The notes beneath the pieces were generated by a model. It did not search any database. It saw only the letters and a list, made by a program, of their open reading frames with translations, and was not told the origin of the DNA. A stretch of 64,000 bases of DNA from Cellulosimicrobium cellulans. Its GTDB lineage: Bacteria; Actinomycetota; Actinomycetes; Actinomycetales; Cellulomonadaceae. A program made the position numbers and the translations under genes. Location of the stretch: the NCBI RefSeq assembly GCF_006539945.1, contig NZ_BJNZ01000023.1:1-64000 (forward strand). Direction: 5' to 3'. This document shows positions 33,337 through 41,767 of this stretch, one piece after another (position 1 is the first letter of the stretch; each line of letters starts with the position of its first letter).

Positions 33337-34698
33337 ATGGCTGGGAACCAGGGGGGCGCCGTCCGGACGCCTCGCGACGCGGACGGGGCCACCGGTCCGG
33401 TCGACTACCACGCCGTCTTCTCCGCGCTCACCGCGCCCAAAGCGGTGCTTTCTCCCGACCTCACGGTGCTCGACGCCAACGAGTCGCTGCTGCGCACCAT
33501 CGGCCTGCCCGCGAGCGCCGTCGTCGGCCGCCGCTACCTCGACGTGTTCCCCGCCCACGGCCCCGACGGCAGCTCCGTCGAGCGGGTCGTCCGGTCGCTC
33601 GAGCGGGTCGCGCGCACGGGACGGCTCGAGATGATCGGGCCGCACCGGTACGACCTGCGCCGCCACGACGGCGGGTGGACCGAGCACTGGTGGATCACGA
33701 CCAACCTCCCCGTCCTCGACACGGGCGGTCGCGTGTCGGCCGTGGTGCACCGCGCGGAGGACGTGACGAGCGTCGTCCTGGCGCGCGGGCCCGCGGCGCC
33801 GGAGACCAGCCGGGGCGAGGTGACCGAGTGCCCCGACGAGATGTCGCTCGTGGACCAGGCGCTGCTCCTCGGCTCGTCGGTCGACCGCTACGCAGAGGCG
33901 ATCACGCGCGAGCGGAGCGCCTCGCTCGCGATCCAGGACTCGATCCTCACCCCGCCGCCCGACATCCCGGGTCTGGCCATCGACGTCCGCTACCGGCCCG
34001 CGGTACCCGAGGTCCACGTGGGCGGGGACTGGTACGACGCGTTCGCGCACCCGGACGGCGACACGACCGTCGTCGTCGGCGACGTGACGGGGCACGACGT
34101 CGCCGCCGCCGCGCACATGGGCCATCTGCGTGGGGTCCTGCGCTCCGTCGCCTTCGCGACCGACGCGGGCCCGGCGGCCGCCCTCGACGCCGCCGAGCAG
34201 ACCGCCGAGGGTCTGGGGCTCCAGGCCCTGGCGACGGTCGCCGTCGCACGGATCGGGGCTCCCGGGCCGGACGCCCGTCGGCGGCTCCGCTGGGCCAGCG
34301 CCGGGCACGTGCCGCCCGTCGTGCGCCGTGCGGACGGCACCGCGCACCTGCTCGAGGCGCGCCCCGCACCGATGCTCGGGATCGGCCTCGGCGGCGGGCG
34401 GGCGGAGCACGAGGCCTCGCTCGACCCGGGCGACGCCCTCGTGCTCTACACCGACGGACTCGTCGAGCGCCGGGACCGCTCGCTGCGCGACGTGCTCGAC
34501 GAGCTCCCCGCCCGCGTCGAGGCGCTCGGCGACGTGCCGCCGCACGAGCTGCTCGACGCGCTCCTCGCGGACCTCGTGCCCCACGGCGCCCAGGACGACG
34601 TCGCCCTCGTCCTCGTGCACGTCGATGCCGTCGCGGACGACCACCCGGACCCCGGCGAGGTGCTCCCGATCGATCTCGGAGCCCGACCCTCCCCGTGA
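33337..34698 (+). CDS. PAS domain-PP2C (SpoIIE-type) serine phosphatase
   Basis: A 453-residue signalling protein. A PAS domain (about 25-150; LDANESLLRTIGLPASAV) precedes a linker helix and a PPM/SpoIIE phosphatase domain (about 205-435). Its metal-binding aspartates lie in GGDWYDAF, VVVGDVTGHD, LVLYTDGLVE and GAQDDVAL. Such proteins usually act on anti-anti-sigma factors, giving control of a stress sigma factor; no partner genes are adjacent. The ATG MAGNQGG is not preceded by a clear ribosome site. Confidence 0.88.
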   Translation: MAGNQGGAVRTPRDADGATGPVDYHAVFSALTAPKAVLSPDLTVLDANESLLRTIGLPASAVVGRRYLDVFPAHGPDGSSVERVVRSLERVARTGRLEMIGPHRYDLRRHDGGWTEHWWITTNLPVLDTGGRVSAVVHRAEDVTSVVLARGPAAPETSRGEVTECPDEMSLVDQALLLGSSVDRYAEAITRERSASLAIQDSILTPPPDIPGLAIDVRYRPAVPEVHVGGDWYDAFAHPDGDTTVVVGDVTGHDVAAAAHMGHLRGVLRSVAFATDAGPAAALDAAEQTAEGLGLQALATVAVARIGAPGPDARRRLRWASAGHVPPVVRRADGTAHLLEARPAPMLGIGLGGGRAEHEASLDPGDALVLYTDGLVERRDRSLRDVLDELPARVEALGDVPPHELLDALLADLVPHGAQDDVALVLVHVDAVADDHPDPGEVLPIDLGARPSP

Positions 34699-34818
34699 CG
34701 GTGCCGGCGCGGCCGGAGACAGGTACTGCCAGACCCCTGTTGGAGCGGGACTCCCAGCCGGCCGACGACCCGGTGTCGAATGGTCACGACCACAGACCCC
34801 TCGGCAACGGAGAGCTCC

Positions 34819-35862
34819 TTGAAGGCCACCGTCATCTACGGCGCGGGCAACGTCCGCGTCGAGACCCGTCCCGACCCGACGATCGTCGAGCCGACCGACG
34901 CGATCGTGCGCGCGGTGCGCGCGTGCGTCTGCGGCTCCGACCTGCACCCCTACCGTTCCATGCCGCACACCGACCAGGGCGTCCCGATCGGGCACGAGCT
35001 CGTCGGCGTCGTGGAGGAGACCGGGTCGGCCGTCACGACGGTCCGCCCGGGCGACCTCGTCATCGCGCCGTTCGCGTGGTCGGACAACACGTGCCCCGTG
35101 TGCCGCGACGGCTTCCAGACCGCGTGCCCGCACGGCGGTTTCTACGGCAACCCCGGCGACGTGGGCGGCCAGCAGGCCGAGCTCGCGCGCATCCCGCTCG
35201 CCGACGGCAGCCTCGTCGCCGTGCCGGACGTCGACGAGACGAGCCCGCTCCTGCCCTCGCTGCTCACCCTCTCGGACGTCTACCTCACCGGCTACCACGC
35301 GGCGCGCATGGCGCGCGTGTCCGCGGGGACGACCGTCACCGTGATCGGCGACGGCGCGGTCGGGCTGAGCGCCGTGCTCGCCGCACGCCAGATGGGCGCC
35401 GAGCGCATCATCCTCATGGGCCGGCACACGTCACGGACCGACCTGGGGCGCGAGTGGGGCGCGACCGACGTCGTCCCCGAGCGCGGCACCGAGGGGATCC
35501 AGCGGATCCTCGACCTCACCGACGGCCTGGGCAGCCACGTCGTCCTCGAGGCCGTCGGGCACATGCCCGCCTACGAGCAGTCGTACGGCGTCGTCCGCGC
35601 GGGCGGCGTGATCAGCCGCGTCGGCGTGCCGCAGTACGAGGACGCGCCGGTCGGTTTCGGCTCGCTGTTCGGCCGCAACATCACCCTCACCGGCGGGCCT
35701 GCGCCCGTCCGCGCGTACCTCGAGGACGCGATCCCCCAGGTGCTCCGCGGCGAGATCGACCCCGGCCGGGTGTTCGACAAGACCGTCGCGATCGACGACA
35801 TCGCCGAGGGCTACGCCGCGATGGACCGCCGCGAGTCCCTCAAGACGATCGTCGCGTTCTGA
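34819..35862 (+). CDS. Zinc-dependent alcohol dehydrogenase family protein
   Basis: A 347-residue medium-chain dehydrogenase. The catalytic zinc site is in CVCGSDLHPYR and GHELVGVVEE, and the NAD(P) motif is VIGDGAVGLSAVLAA. The structural-zinc loop is incomplete (CPVC...C only). The usual family start, MKATVIYGAG, coincides with a TTG preceded by GGAGAG, so TTG is chosen. An ATG 13 codons upstream (34780) is the alternative. It is first gene of a four-gene cassette with a cupin, a regulator and an acetyltransferase. Substrate unknown. Confidence 0.85.
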   Translation: MKATVIYGAGNVRVETRPDPTIVEPTDAIVRAVRACVCGSDLHPYRSMPHTDQGVPIGHELVGVVEETGSAVTTVRPGDLVIAPFAWSDNTCPVCRDGFQTACPHGGFYGNPGDVGGQQAELARIPLADGSLVAVPDVDETSPLLPSLLTLSDVYLTGYHAARMARVSAGTTVTVIGDGAVGLSAVLAARQMGAERIILMGRHTSRTDLGREWGATDVVPERGTEGIQRILDLTDGLGSHVVLEAVGHMPAYEQSYGVVRAGGVISRVGVPQYEDAPVGFGSLFGRNITLTGGPAPVRAYLEDAIPQVLRGEIDPGRVFDKTVAIDDIAEGYAAMDRRESLKTIVAF

Positions 35863-35887
35863 CCCGCACCCTGACAGGAGGAAAGAC

Positions 35888-36295
35888 ATGAGCACCGAGA
35901 GGCAGCCGACGACGCCGACCGTGAAGGGACCCGTCGCGTGGTTCACCGGCGACGTCTGGTTCAACGCCTACTACGCGGGCACGGAGCCGTCCCGGTCGCG
36001 CCTGAACCTCGTGCGCTTCGCGCCGGGCGCGCACACCGCGTGGCACCGGCACGCCGTCGGGCAGACACTGCACGTCACCGAGGGGTACGGCTACGTGCAG
36101 TCGCGCGGCGAGGAGGTCGTCGAGCTCCGACCGGGCGACACGGTCTACACACCCCCGGGCGAGTGGCACTGGCACGGCGCGACCGGTGACAGCTTCCTGT
36201 GCCACCTCGCGCTCTGGGAGGCGCCCGCACCGGGCGCCGACGAGCCGGAGACGACGTGGGGCGACCTCCTCGCCCTGCAGGAGTACCCGGGCTGA
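35888..36295 (+). CDS. Cupin-domain protein
   Basis: A 135-residue single-cupin protein. Motif 1 is PGAHTAWHRHAVGQTLHVTEG and motif 2 is PGDTVYTPPGEWHWHGA, with three histidines and a glutamine or glutamate able to bind a metal. The best ribosome site in the region (AGGAGGAAAG) precedes the ATG, 25 bases after the dehydrogenase stop, so the two are cotranscribed. It could be a small isomerase or dioxygenase; substrate unknown. A hairpin follows. Confidence 0.88.
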   Translation: MSTERQPTTPTVKGPVAWFTGDVWFNAYYAGTEPSRSRLNLVRFAPGAHTAWHRHAVGQTLHVTEGYGYVQSRGEEVVELRPGDTVYTPPGEWHWHGATGDSFLCHLALWEAPAPGADEPETTWGDLLALQEYPG

Positions 36296-36307
36296 TGCGA
36301 CCACGCC

Positions 36308-36333
36308 GGCGGGAGGGTCACGATCCTCCCGCC
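36308..36333 (+). terminator. Hairpin after the cupin gene
   Basis: Perfect 9-base stem GGCGGGAGG / CCTCCCGCC with an 8-base loop, 13 bases after the cupin stop. It separates the two-gene unit from the regulator gene. Confidence 0.65.
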
Positions 36334-36380
36334 TGCGCGACCCGCCGTCGTCCCGACGTACCGTGAAAGACGTGGAGGCC

Positions 36381-37259
36381 ATGGACAACCGTTCCGAGGT
36401 GCGCGAGTTCCTCATGAGCCGCAGGGCCCGGGTGACGCCCGAACAGGCGGGCATCGAGACGTTCGGCGGCCGCCGACGCGTCGAGGGGCTGCGTCGCGAC
36501 GAGGTCGCGCGGCTCGCGGGCGTGAGCGTCGACTACTACACGCGGCTCGAGCGCGGGAACCTACGGGGCGTGTCCGACGTCGTGCTCGAGTCGGTGGCGC
36601 GCGCCCTGCTGCTCGACGCGGCCGAGCGCGAGCACCTGCTCGACCTCGCGCGTACCGCCAACCCCGTCGGCGCCCGCCCGCAGCGCGGCCACGGCGACAC
36701 CCCGGTGCGCCCCGAGCTGCAGTACCTGCTCGACGCGATCACGACGGCGCCCGCGTTCATCCAGAACAACCGCATGGACCTCGTCGCGGCCAACGCGCTC
36801 GGGTACGCGATGTACGCACCGATGCTCACCGGGACGACGCGACCGGCGAACTTCTCGCGGCACATCTTCCTCGACCCCGCGTCGCACGACTTCTACCCCG
36901 ACTGGGACCGCGCGGCGTGGACGAACGTCACGATCCTGCGGCGTGAGGCCGGTCGCAGCCCGCACGACCGGCGCCTCCAGGCACTCGTGGGCGAGCTGTC
37001 GACGCGCAGCGAGCGGTTCCGCGAGCTGTGGGCGTCCCACGACGTGCGGCGGCACTACGCCGGACAGAAGACGTTCCGCCACCCCGTCGTCGGGGACCTC
37101 GAGCTGCACTACCAGACGCTCGAGCTGCACGGCGACCCCGGGCTCGGCATGACCGTCTACACCGCGACGCCGGGCTCCCCGACCGAGGAGTCGCTGCGCC
37201 TGCTCGCGTCGTGGGCGGCCACCGAGGCCTCGGACGCCGCGCCGGCCCGCACCGACTGA
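36381..37259 (+). CDS. Helix-turn-helix transcriptional regulator with MmyB-type sensor domain
   Basis: A 292-residue regulator. The XRE helix-turn-helix lies at about 30-80 (GLRRDEVARLAGVSVDYYTRLERG) and the MmyB-like ligand-binding domain at about 105-275. ATG (MDNRSEV) is the family N-terminus, but its GGAGG is only 2 bases away. In-frame GTGs at 36372 and 36363 are alternatives; 36372 lies 7 bases after a TACCGT box and would be leaderless. It likely controls the flanking dehydrogenase, cupin and acetyltransferase genes. Confidence 0.85.
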   Translation: MDNRSEVREFLMSRRARVTPEQAGIETFGGRRRVEGLRRDEVARLAGVSVDYYTRLERGNLRGVSDVVLESVARALLLDAAEREHLLDLARTANPVGARPQRGHGDTPVRPELQYLLDAITTAPAFIQNNRMDLVAANALGYAMYAPMLTGTTRPANFSRHIFLDPASHDFYPDWDRAAWTNVTILRREAGRSPHDRRLQALVGELSTRSERFRELWASHDVRRHYAGQKTFRHPVVGDLELHYQTLELHGDPGLGMTVYTATPGSPTEESLRLLASWAATEASDAAPARTD

Positions 37260-37268
37260 GAGGGACCC

Positions 37269-37838
37269 ATGGACCTGGACGACCTGCTGGCCGAGCTCGA
37301 CGCCGGGCGGACGATCTCCGGCGGCTCGCCGCTGCACGCCGTCATGCACTGCACGAGCCAGGAGGCGCTGCGCATCGCCGGCGAGCTCAACGGCGCGTAC
37401 CGCTCGCCCGAGCGCGTCCGCGAGCTCCTCGCGGAGCTGACGGGCAGGCCCGTGCACAAGTCCGTGACCCTCTTCCCGCCGTTCACGGCCGACTTCGGCA
37501 AGAACATCACCCTCGGCCGGGACGTCTTCATCAACTCCGGCTGCCGGTTCCAGGACCAGGGCGGCATCGTCGTCGGGGACGGCTGCCTGATCGGGCACAA
37601 CGCCGTCCTCACGACGCTCAACCACGACCTCGACCCCGCCCGGCGCGCCGACATGCACCCCGCGCCCGTGGTCCTCGGCCGCAACGTGTGGCTCGGGGCG
37701 AACGTGACCGTCCTCCCCGGCGTGGCGATCGGGGACGACGCCGTCGTCGGGGCCGGCTCCGTCGTCACCCGGGACGTCCCCGCACGCGCCGTCGTCGTCG
37801 GCACGCCCGCGCGCGTCGTCCGCTCGCTCGACGCCTGA
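37269..37838 (+). CDS. Sugar O-acetyltransferase (maltose/nodulation-type, left-handed beta-helix)
   Basis: A 189-residue hexapeptide-repeat acetyltransferase. Repeats run from about residue 78 (ITLGRDVFINSGC, IVVGDGCLIGHNAVLTTLNHD, VVLGRNVWLGANVTVLPGVAIGD). The catalytic histidine is H119 in LNHD. It transfers acetyl from acetyl-CoA to a sugar hydroxyl. It starts 9 bases after the regulator stop with a GAGGG ribosome site, so it is in the same operon. Confidence 0.9.
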   Translation: MDLDDLLAELDAGRTISGGSPLHAVMHCTSQEALRIAGELNGAYRSPERVRELLAELTGRPVHKSVTLFPPFTADFGKNITLGRDVFINSGCRFQDQGGIVVGDGCLIGHNAVLTTLNHDLDPARRADMHPAPVVLGRNVWLGANVTVLPGVAIGDDAVVGAGSVVTRDVPARAVVVGTPARVVRSLDA

Positions 37839-37881
37839 GCCTCGGCTCGGCAGGAACCGGCTCAGCAGGGACCGGCGAGCG

Positions 37882-38589
37882 TCACGTCGACGCCCACGCG
37901 GCGCCACCCTTCTCCGCGAGGGGGACCGCCCCCGCACGCTCCCGGCGCAGCACGCCGAGCACGAGGAGCATCTGCCCGACGACGTAGGTGAGCATCACCC
38001 AGAAGCCTTGCGCGGGCAGGGCGTACCAGGGCGCGAACGCGTCGAGCGCGATGAGCGCGTCGGACACGAGGAAGACCGCGCCGCCGACGGCCGCGAGGCG
38101 GTCGACGCCCGTCGCCGTCACAGCCATCAGCACGAGGCACGCGCCGTAGACGACGACGGGGACGAGGAGCGCCCCGGCGCCCGGCGCGCACGCGGCGACG
38201 AGGACGAGGAACGCCAGCAGGTAGGGGGCGAGCGCGAGCGGCCGGCGCAGCACGGATCCCGCGCGGTAGGGCCAGAACGCGAGCGAGTACGTCACCTGGG
38301 CGCAGAGGAAGAACCCCACCATGACGAGGAACGCGGCGTCTCCGTCGGCGAGGTCGGGGGCGGTGTCGCCCAGCCACGAGAAACCCAGCGCGACGAGCGT
38401 CAAGCGGACCAACCGCGAACGCCGGGCCGGTCCGTCGCCGTCCGTGCGTCGCGTCGCGAGCCACAGGCAGCCCGCGAGGAGGGGCATGAGGAACCACTGC
38501 GACATGTCGGCGAGCGCCGATGCGCCGGCGAGCTGCGCGGCGAGGTGGACGAGGGTGAGCAGGGCGAGCGCGCCCCACGCGGCGAGCAT
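37882..38589 (-). CDS. YhhN/lysoplasmalogenase family membrane protein
   Basis: A 235-residue protein of seven or eight helices. The pattern LLAGCLWLATR, GFSWLGDTAPDL, GFFLCAQVTYSLAFW and FLVSDALIALDAF matches the YhhN/TMEM86 family. TMEM86 members hydrolyse lysoplasmalogens; the bacterial substrate is uncertain. The aspartates in SWLGD and VSDAL are the conserved catalytic candidates. The ATG has GAAGGAG 11 bases upstream. Confidence 0.85.
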   Translation of the reverse strand: MLAAWGALALLTLVHLAAQLAGASALADMSQWFLMPLLAGCLWLATRRTDGDGPARRSRLVRLTLVALGFSWLGDTAPDLADGDAAFLVMVGFFLCAQVTYSLAFWPYRAGSVLRRPLALAPYLLAFLVLVAACAPGAGALLVPVVVYGACLVLMAVTATGVDRLAAVGGAVFLVSDALIALDAFAPWYALPAQGFWVMLTYVVGQMLLVLGVLRRERAGAVPLAEKGGAAWAST

Positions 38590-38657
38590 GGGTGTCGGGA
38601 CTCCTTCGGTGGTGCTGCCGGCCTCGTTGCCGGGACGAGCGATTGTAGGCCCGGACG

Positions 38658-39332
38658 TCACCGCCGGACGGCGTCGTCGGGAGCCCCTGCGGCGACCGAC
38701 TCCATCGCCCCCCGGCAGCGCGCGAGGAGCTCGGCGACGTCCGCGGGAGCGGCGCCGCGGGGATGCTCGGCCGGGAGGATCGTCAGCCGGATCGGCGGCC
38801 GTGGGCGCCACCACGGCCGTCGGCCGTAGGTGAAGACCATCGGCACGACCGGCACGCCCAGACGGCAGGCGTACACGAACGCGCCGCGCCGGAACGGCCG
38901 CAACGTCGTGTCGTACATGACCAGCTCGCCCTCGGGGAAGAAGTGGACTCCCTGGCCGGCATCGAGGGTCCGGCGCAGCCGCGCCTCGAACGCGGAGAGC
39001 TCTCCCGGCCCGCGGGGCAAGGGGACCGCGAGCAGGTGGCTGACGAGGACGCCCGCCACGGGCAGGTGGAAGTTCGAGGGCTGGGAGACGACGGCGGCGC
39101 GCCGGCTGCGGAACTGCCCGGCGACCCACGGGCCGTCCAGGTAGTGCACGTGGTTGGCGACCGTGACGACCCCACCGTGCTCGGCGGCGAGGTGCTCGCG
39201 CCCTGTGACCCGCAGCCCGTGGACGACGTACCCGTACCCGCGCACGACGGCCATGGCGACGTCGAAGAAGACCGCGTCGAAGCGGCTCCAGAGCCGCGTC
39301 GTCGCGGACCCGCGACCGCGGTCAGCGCTCAT
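38658..39332 (-). CDS. 1-acyl-sn-glycerol-3-phosphate acyltransferase family protein (PlsC-like)
   Basis: A 224-residue membrane-associated acyltransferase. The catalytic HX4D motif is H61-D66 in NHVHYLD; the substrate motif is FPEGE, followed by VVPMVFTYG. The first 40 residues are amphipathic. Its start overlaps the end of the upstream glycosyltransferase gene by 11 bases, so the two are coupled. Acyl acceptor may be lysophosphatidate or a glycolipid made by its neighbour. Confidence 0.87.
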   Translation of the reverse strand: MSADRGRGSATTRLWSRFDAVFFDVAMAVVRGYGYVVHGLRVTGREHLAAEHGGVVTVANHVHYLDGPWVAGQFRSRRAAVVSQPSNFHLPVAGVLVSHLLAVPLPRGPGELSAFEARLRRTLDAGQGVHFFPEGELVMYDTTLRPFRRGAFVYACRLGVPVVPMVFTYGRRPWWRPRPPIRLTILPAEHPRGAAPADVAELLARCRGAMESVAAGAPDDAVRR

Positions 39333-40557
39333 GCGAGCGCCCGGGCGCGCGGTCCGCTGCGTCGTCCCCGTCGACCGTCGCGTCGTCGGCCGAGCCACCT
39401 CCCTCGACGACCGCCTGGCGCAGCATCTCCTCGATCTGCGGGACGCACACGTCGAGCGCGTGCTCCCGGCCGACCGCGGCGTAGGCCGGACCCATGCGGG
39501 TTCTTTCCTCGTCGTGCTCGACCCAGTAGTCGATCGCGCGCGCGAGGTCCGCGGCGTCCCCGGCGCGGAAGAGGCTGCGCTCGTCGAGCGCGAACTGCCC
39601 GGTCGCCGACGCGCGGGAGTCGGAGATCACCGGGACGAGGCCGGTCGCGACGGCCTCGAGGCAGCCGAGCGCCTCGATCTCCGCGTCGGCGGCGTGCACG
39701 TACAGGTCGCTCATGGCCAGCACGTCCCGGAGCTCGTCCTGGGCGAGGAAGCCGATCCGCGGCGGGTGCGGCAGCGACGCGCCCTGCTGGGCGTACCGCT
39801 CCGCGAGCGGACCGCGCCCGGCGAGCACGAGCTGGATGCGGTCGGCGTGCCGGGACCGGCCGACGGCGTCGAGGAGCACGTCCTGCCGCTTCTCGCGCGA
39901 CAGCCGCCCGGTCATGGTGATGACGAACCGGCCGGCCAGGTCGGCGCTCCTCGGGAGCGGGCGCGGGACGAACCCGGGGTCGACGCCGTTCGACACCACG
40001 TGCAGGGCCGCCCGGTACCGGTGGTCGCGCAGCTCCCCGGCGATGAACCGGCTGGGGCAGTGGACGTGCCCGAACCGGTCGTAGAACGGCCGGAACACCG
40101 CGTACACGAGGTGGTTCAGCGGCGCGACCCGTCCCAGGCCGAGGCTGTAGGTGACGTTCTCGGGCTGCACGTGGAACGCGGCGGTGGACGGGACGCCGAG
40201 CGCGTCCGCGAGGCGCTTGGCCCGGGAGCCGAGCCAGAACGGCGACATGACGTGCGCGACGTCGGCCCAGCCCAGGGCGTCGCGCAGCACGTCGTCGTCG
40301 GGCTTGGCGAGGACCCAGCCCTGGCCTGCGATCACGCGGTTGAAGCCCGGGACGCCGAGGGGTTCCAGCCGGTAGTGCACGACGCCGCCGTCCGCGCGGT
40401 TCTCGGGTGCGGCGCCACCTGGGCGGGCCGCGCCTCGGCAGCACGCGACGCGGACCTCGTGGCCGCGCTCACGCAGGGCGACGGCGAAGCGACGCGCGGA
40501 GATCGTGGTCCCGTTGGTGGGATCCTCGAACTGGTCGATGACGAGCAGGACGCGCAC
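39322..40557 (-). CDS. Glycosyltransferase family 4 (GT-B)
   Basis: A 411-residue retaining-type glycosyltransferase. The acceptor half starts RVLLVIDQFEDPTNGTT. The donor half has FVITMTGRLSREKRQDVLLDAV and the nucleotide-sugar EX7E-type region DAEIEALGCLEAVATGLVPV. A HX8R-like RFIAGEL region lies between. It resembles PimB/MgtA or digalactosyl-type lipid glycosyltransferases. Coupling to a PlsC-like acyltransferase points to a glycolipid product. GTG start with AAGGGAG upstream. Confidence 0.87.
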   Translation of the reverse strand: MRVLLVIDQFEDPTNGTTISARRFAVALRERGHEVRVACCRGAARPGGAAPENRADGGVVHYRLEPLGVPGFNRVIAGQGWVLAKPDDDVLRDALGWADVAHVMSPFWLGSRAKRLADALGVPSTAAFHVQPENVTYSLGLGRVAPLNHLVYAVFRPFYDRFGHVHCPSRFIAGELRDHRYRAALHVVSNGVDPGFVPRPLPRSADLAGRFVITMTGRLSREKRQDVLLDAVGRSRHADRIQLVLAGRGPLAERYAQQGASLPHPPRIGFLAQDELRDVLAMSDLYVHAADAEIEALGCLEAVATGLVPVISDSRASATGQFALDERSLFRAGDAADLARAIDYWVEHDEERTRMGPAYAAVGREHALDVCVPQIEEMLRQAVVEGGGSADDATVDGDDAADRAPGRSHER

Positions 40558-40737
40558 CCGCGGCTCCCTTGCGACGCGCGGCGCGTGGTCCGCGCCTGCT
40601 GACGGGATGGCGCCAGGCTAGGCGATCGCCGTCGGCCTGGCGGGGAACCGCCGGTGTGCGTGTCGTGCCGCCGTGATCGACAAACCCTCGCCGATCGAGC
40701 GCGGAGGGCGACCGTCACGTCGCCATGCGCGGTCCGG

Positions 40738-41085
40738 CTACAGCCCGAGGACCAGGCGCACGCCGTCGGATACCTTCGACATCAGGTATCCCGGCAGGTG
40801 CCCGACCGGGTACGGATCGAGGAACTCGCGACTCACGGGCCCAACCTGCGAGACGACGGCGACGGAGTCCTTGTCCAGCCCCGACGCAGCCGCGGGGACG
40901 AGGACGTTCCCGGGGAACGACTCGAGACGGAGGTTCGAGGTCATCGGGACGACGATCGCCGTGTTGATCGTCGAGGCGAGGAGCCAGTCCTCCTGAATGA
41001 TCAGGGCGGGGCGCGTCTTCGCGGGCTCGCTCCCGCGAGGCTGCCCGAAGTCCACCCAGACGACATCCCCGCGGGAGATCACCAC
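40738..41085 (-). CDS. Type II toxin, MazF/PemK family
   Basis: A 115-residue endoribonuclease-type toxin: VISRGDVVWVDFGQPRGSEPAKTRPALII is the family N-terminus, with TSNLRLESFPGNVLV and a C-terminal GPVSREFL. MazF toxins cleave RNA at short sequences. The GTG start overlaps the antitoxin stop by 7 bases, so toxin is made only after antitoxin translation. Confidence 0.9.
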   Translation of the reverse strand: MVISRGDVVWVDFGQPRGSEPAKTRPALIIQEDWLLASTINTAIVVPMTSNLRLESFPGNVLVPAAASGLDKDSVAVVSQVGPVSREFLDPYPVGHLPGYLMSKVSDGVRLVLGL

Positions 41086-41324
41086 TCGGTCCCGCGCGAC
41101 ATCTCGCGCTCCGACGCAGCGAGGAACAGGCCGTCCTCGGACGGCTGGCCGGCGTCCGCGAGCGCAGCATCCGCCAGTGCCGTCAGATCGCTGCCGCCCT
41201 CGAGCTCGTCGGCGAACCTCTCGCCTGCGCGTCGGAAGAACTCCGAGCGGTTCATCCCGTGCCGGGCCGCCACTCGCTCGAACCGCTCGAACTCACGATC
41301 GGGTACGGAGATCGCAGTCTTCAT
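41079..41324 (-). CDS. Ribbon-helix-helix antitoxin (MazE-like, CopG type)
   Basis: An 81-residue partner of the downstream MazF toxin. Residues 1-45 (MKTAISVPDREFERFERVA...MNRSEFFRRAGERF) form a CopG/Arc ribbon-helix-helix that binds DNA. The C-terminal half is the flexible toxin-binding part. Its own promoter with an overlapping palindrome lies directly before the ATG, so autoregulation is expected. It is 56 bases after nirD on the same strand. Confidence 0.9.
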   Translation of the reverse strand: MKTAISVPDREFERFERVAARHGMNRSEFFRRAGERFADELEGGSDLTALADAALADAGQPSEDGLFLAASEREMSRGTEW

Positions 41325-41330
41325 GCGTCG

Positions 41331-41347
41331 AGTATAACCAGTCATAC
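41331..41347 (-). promoter_or_regulatory. Antitoxin promoter with overlapping operator
   Basis: On the minus strand TATACT (41336-41331) ends 6 bases before the ATG, giving a leaderless message. It overlaps an imperfect palindrome GTATAAC-CA-GTCATAC (41332-41347, one mismatch) that suits ribbon-helix-helix dimers. Confidence 0.6.
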
Positions 41348-41380
41348 CACCGCGAGGCGAGAGTGGTGGGCGGCGATGGA

Positions 41381-41767
41381 TCAGCGGCCCTGTGCGGCGG
41401 GACGCGGCGCGTCGGCGACGAACACGCGACCGTCGCGCACCTGCGCCGCGAAGACGGCCAGCGGCCTGCGGTCCTTGCCCCCGGCGTCGAGCACCTCGCC
41501 GGTGTCGACGTCCCACACCTGCTTGAGCATGGGAGTGGTGACGGTGTCGACGTCGCGCTCCACGCCGTCGTCGCCGGTGACGCGATGCGTGCCGACGAGG
41601 CCGCGCGACATGACGTTGGCACCGGAGTACGGGTCCCGCTGCTGGACCGCGCGCACGGTGCCGTCGGCGAGCCGGAAGACCGCGATCTGGGTGCCGCCCA
41701 GGAGCGCGCCGGCCCCGCGCTCGGGGTCGAGGTCGTCGAGCGCGCAGATGTCGACGAACGTGCTCAT
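41381..41767 (-). CDS. nirD: Nitrite reductase (NADH) small subunit
   Basis: A 128-residue Rieske-fold subunit of assimilatory NADH-nitrite reductase. It has the NirD pattern (VDICALDDLDPERGAGALLGGTQIAVF, DPYSGANVMSRGLVG, TPMLKQVWDVDTGE) and lacks cluster-binding cysteines and histidines, as usual. The ATG overlaps the nirB stop (ATGA). Confidence 0.93.
   Translation of the reverse strand: MSTFVDICALDDLDPERGAGALLGGTQIAVFRLADGTVRAVQQRDPYSGANVMSRGLVGTHRVTGDDGVERDVDTVTTPMLKQVWDVDTGEVLDAGGKDRRPLAVFAAQVRDGRVFVADAPRPAAQGR

Noticed and set aside
37836-37864. Possible hairpin TGAGCC...GGCTCA after the acetyltransferase gene
   Set aside because: Only a 6-base stem with a 17-base loop and an imperfect inner part; too weak to call a terminator.
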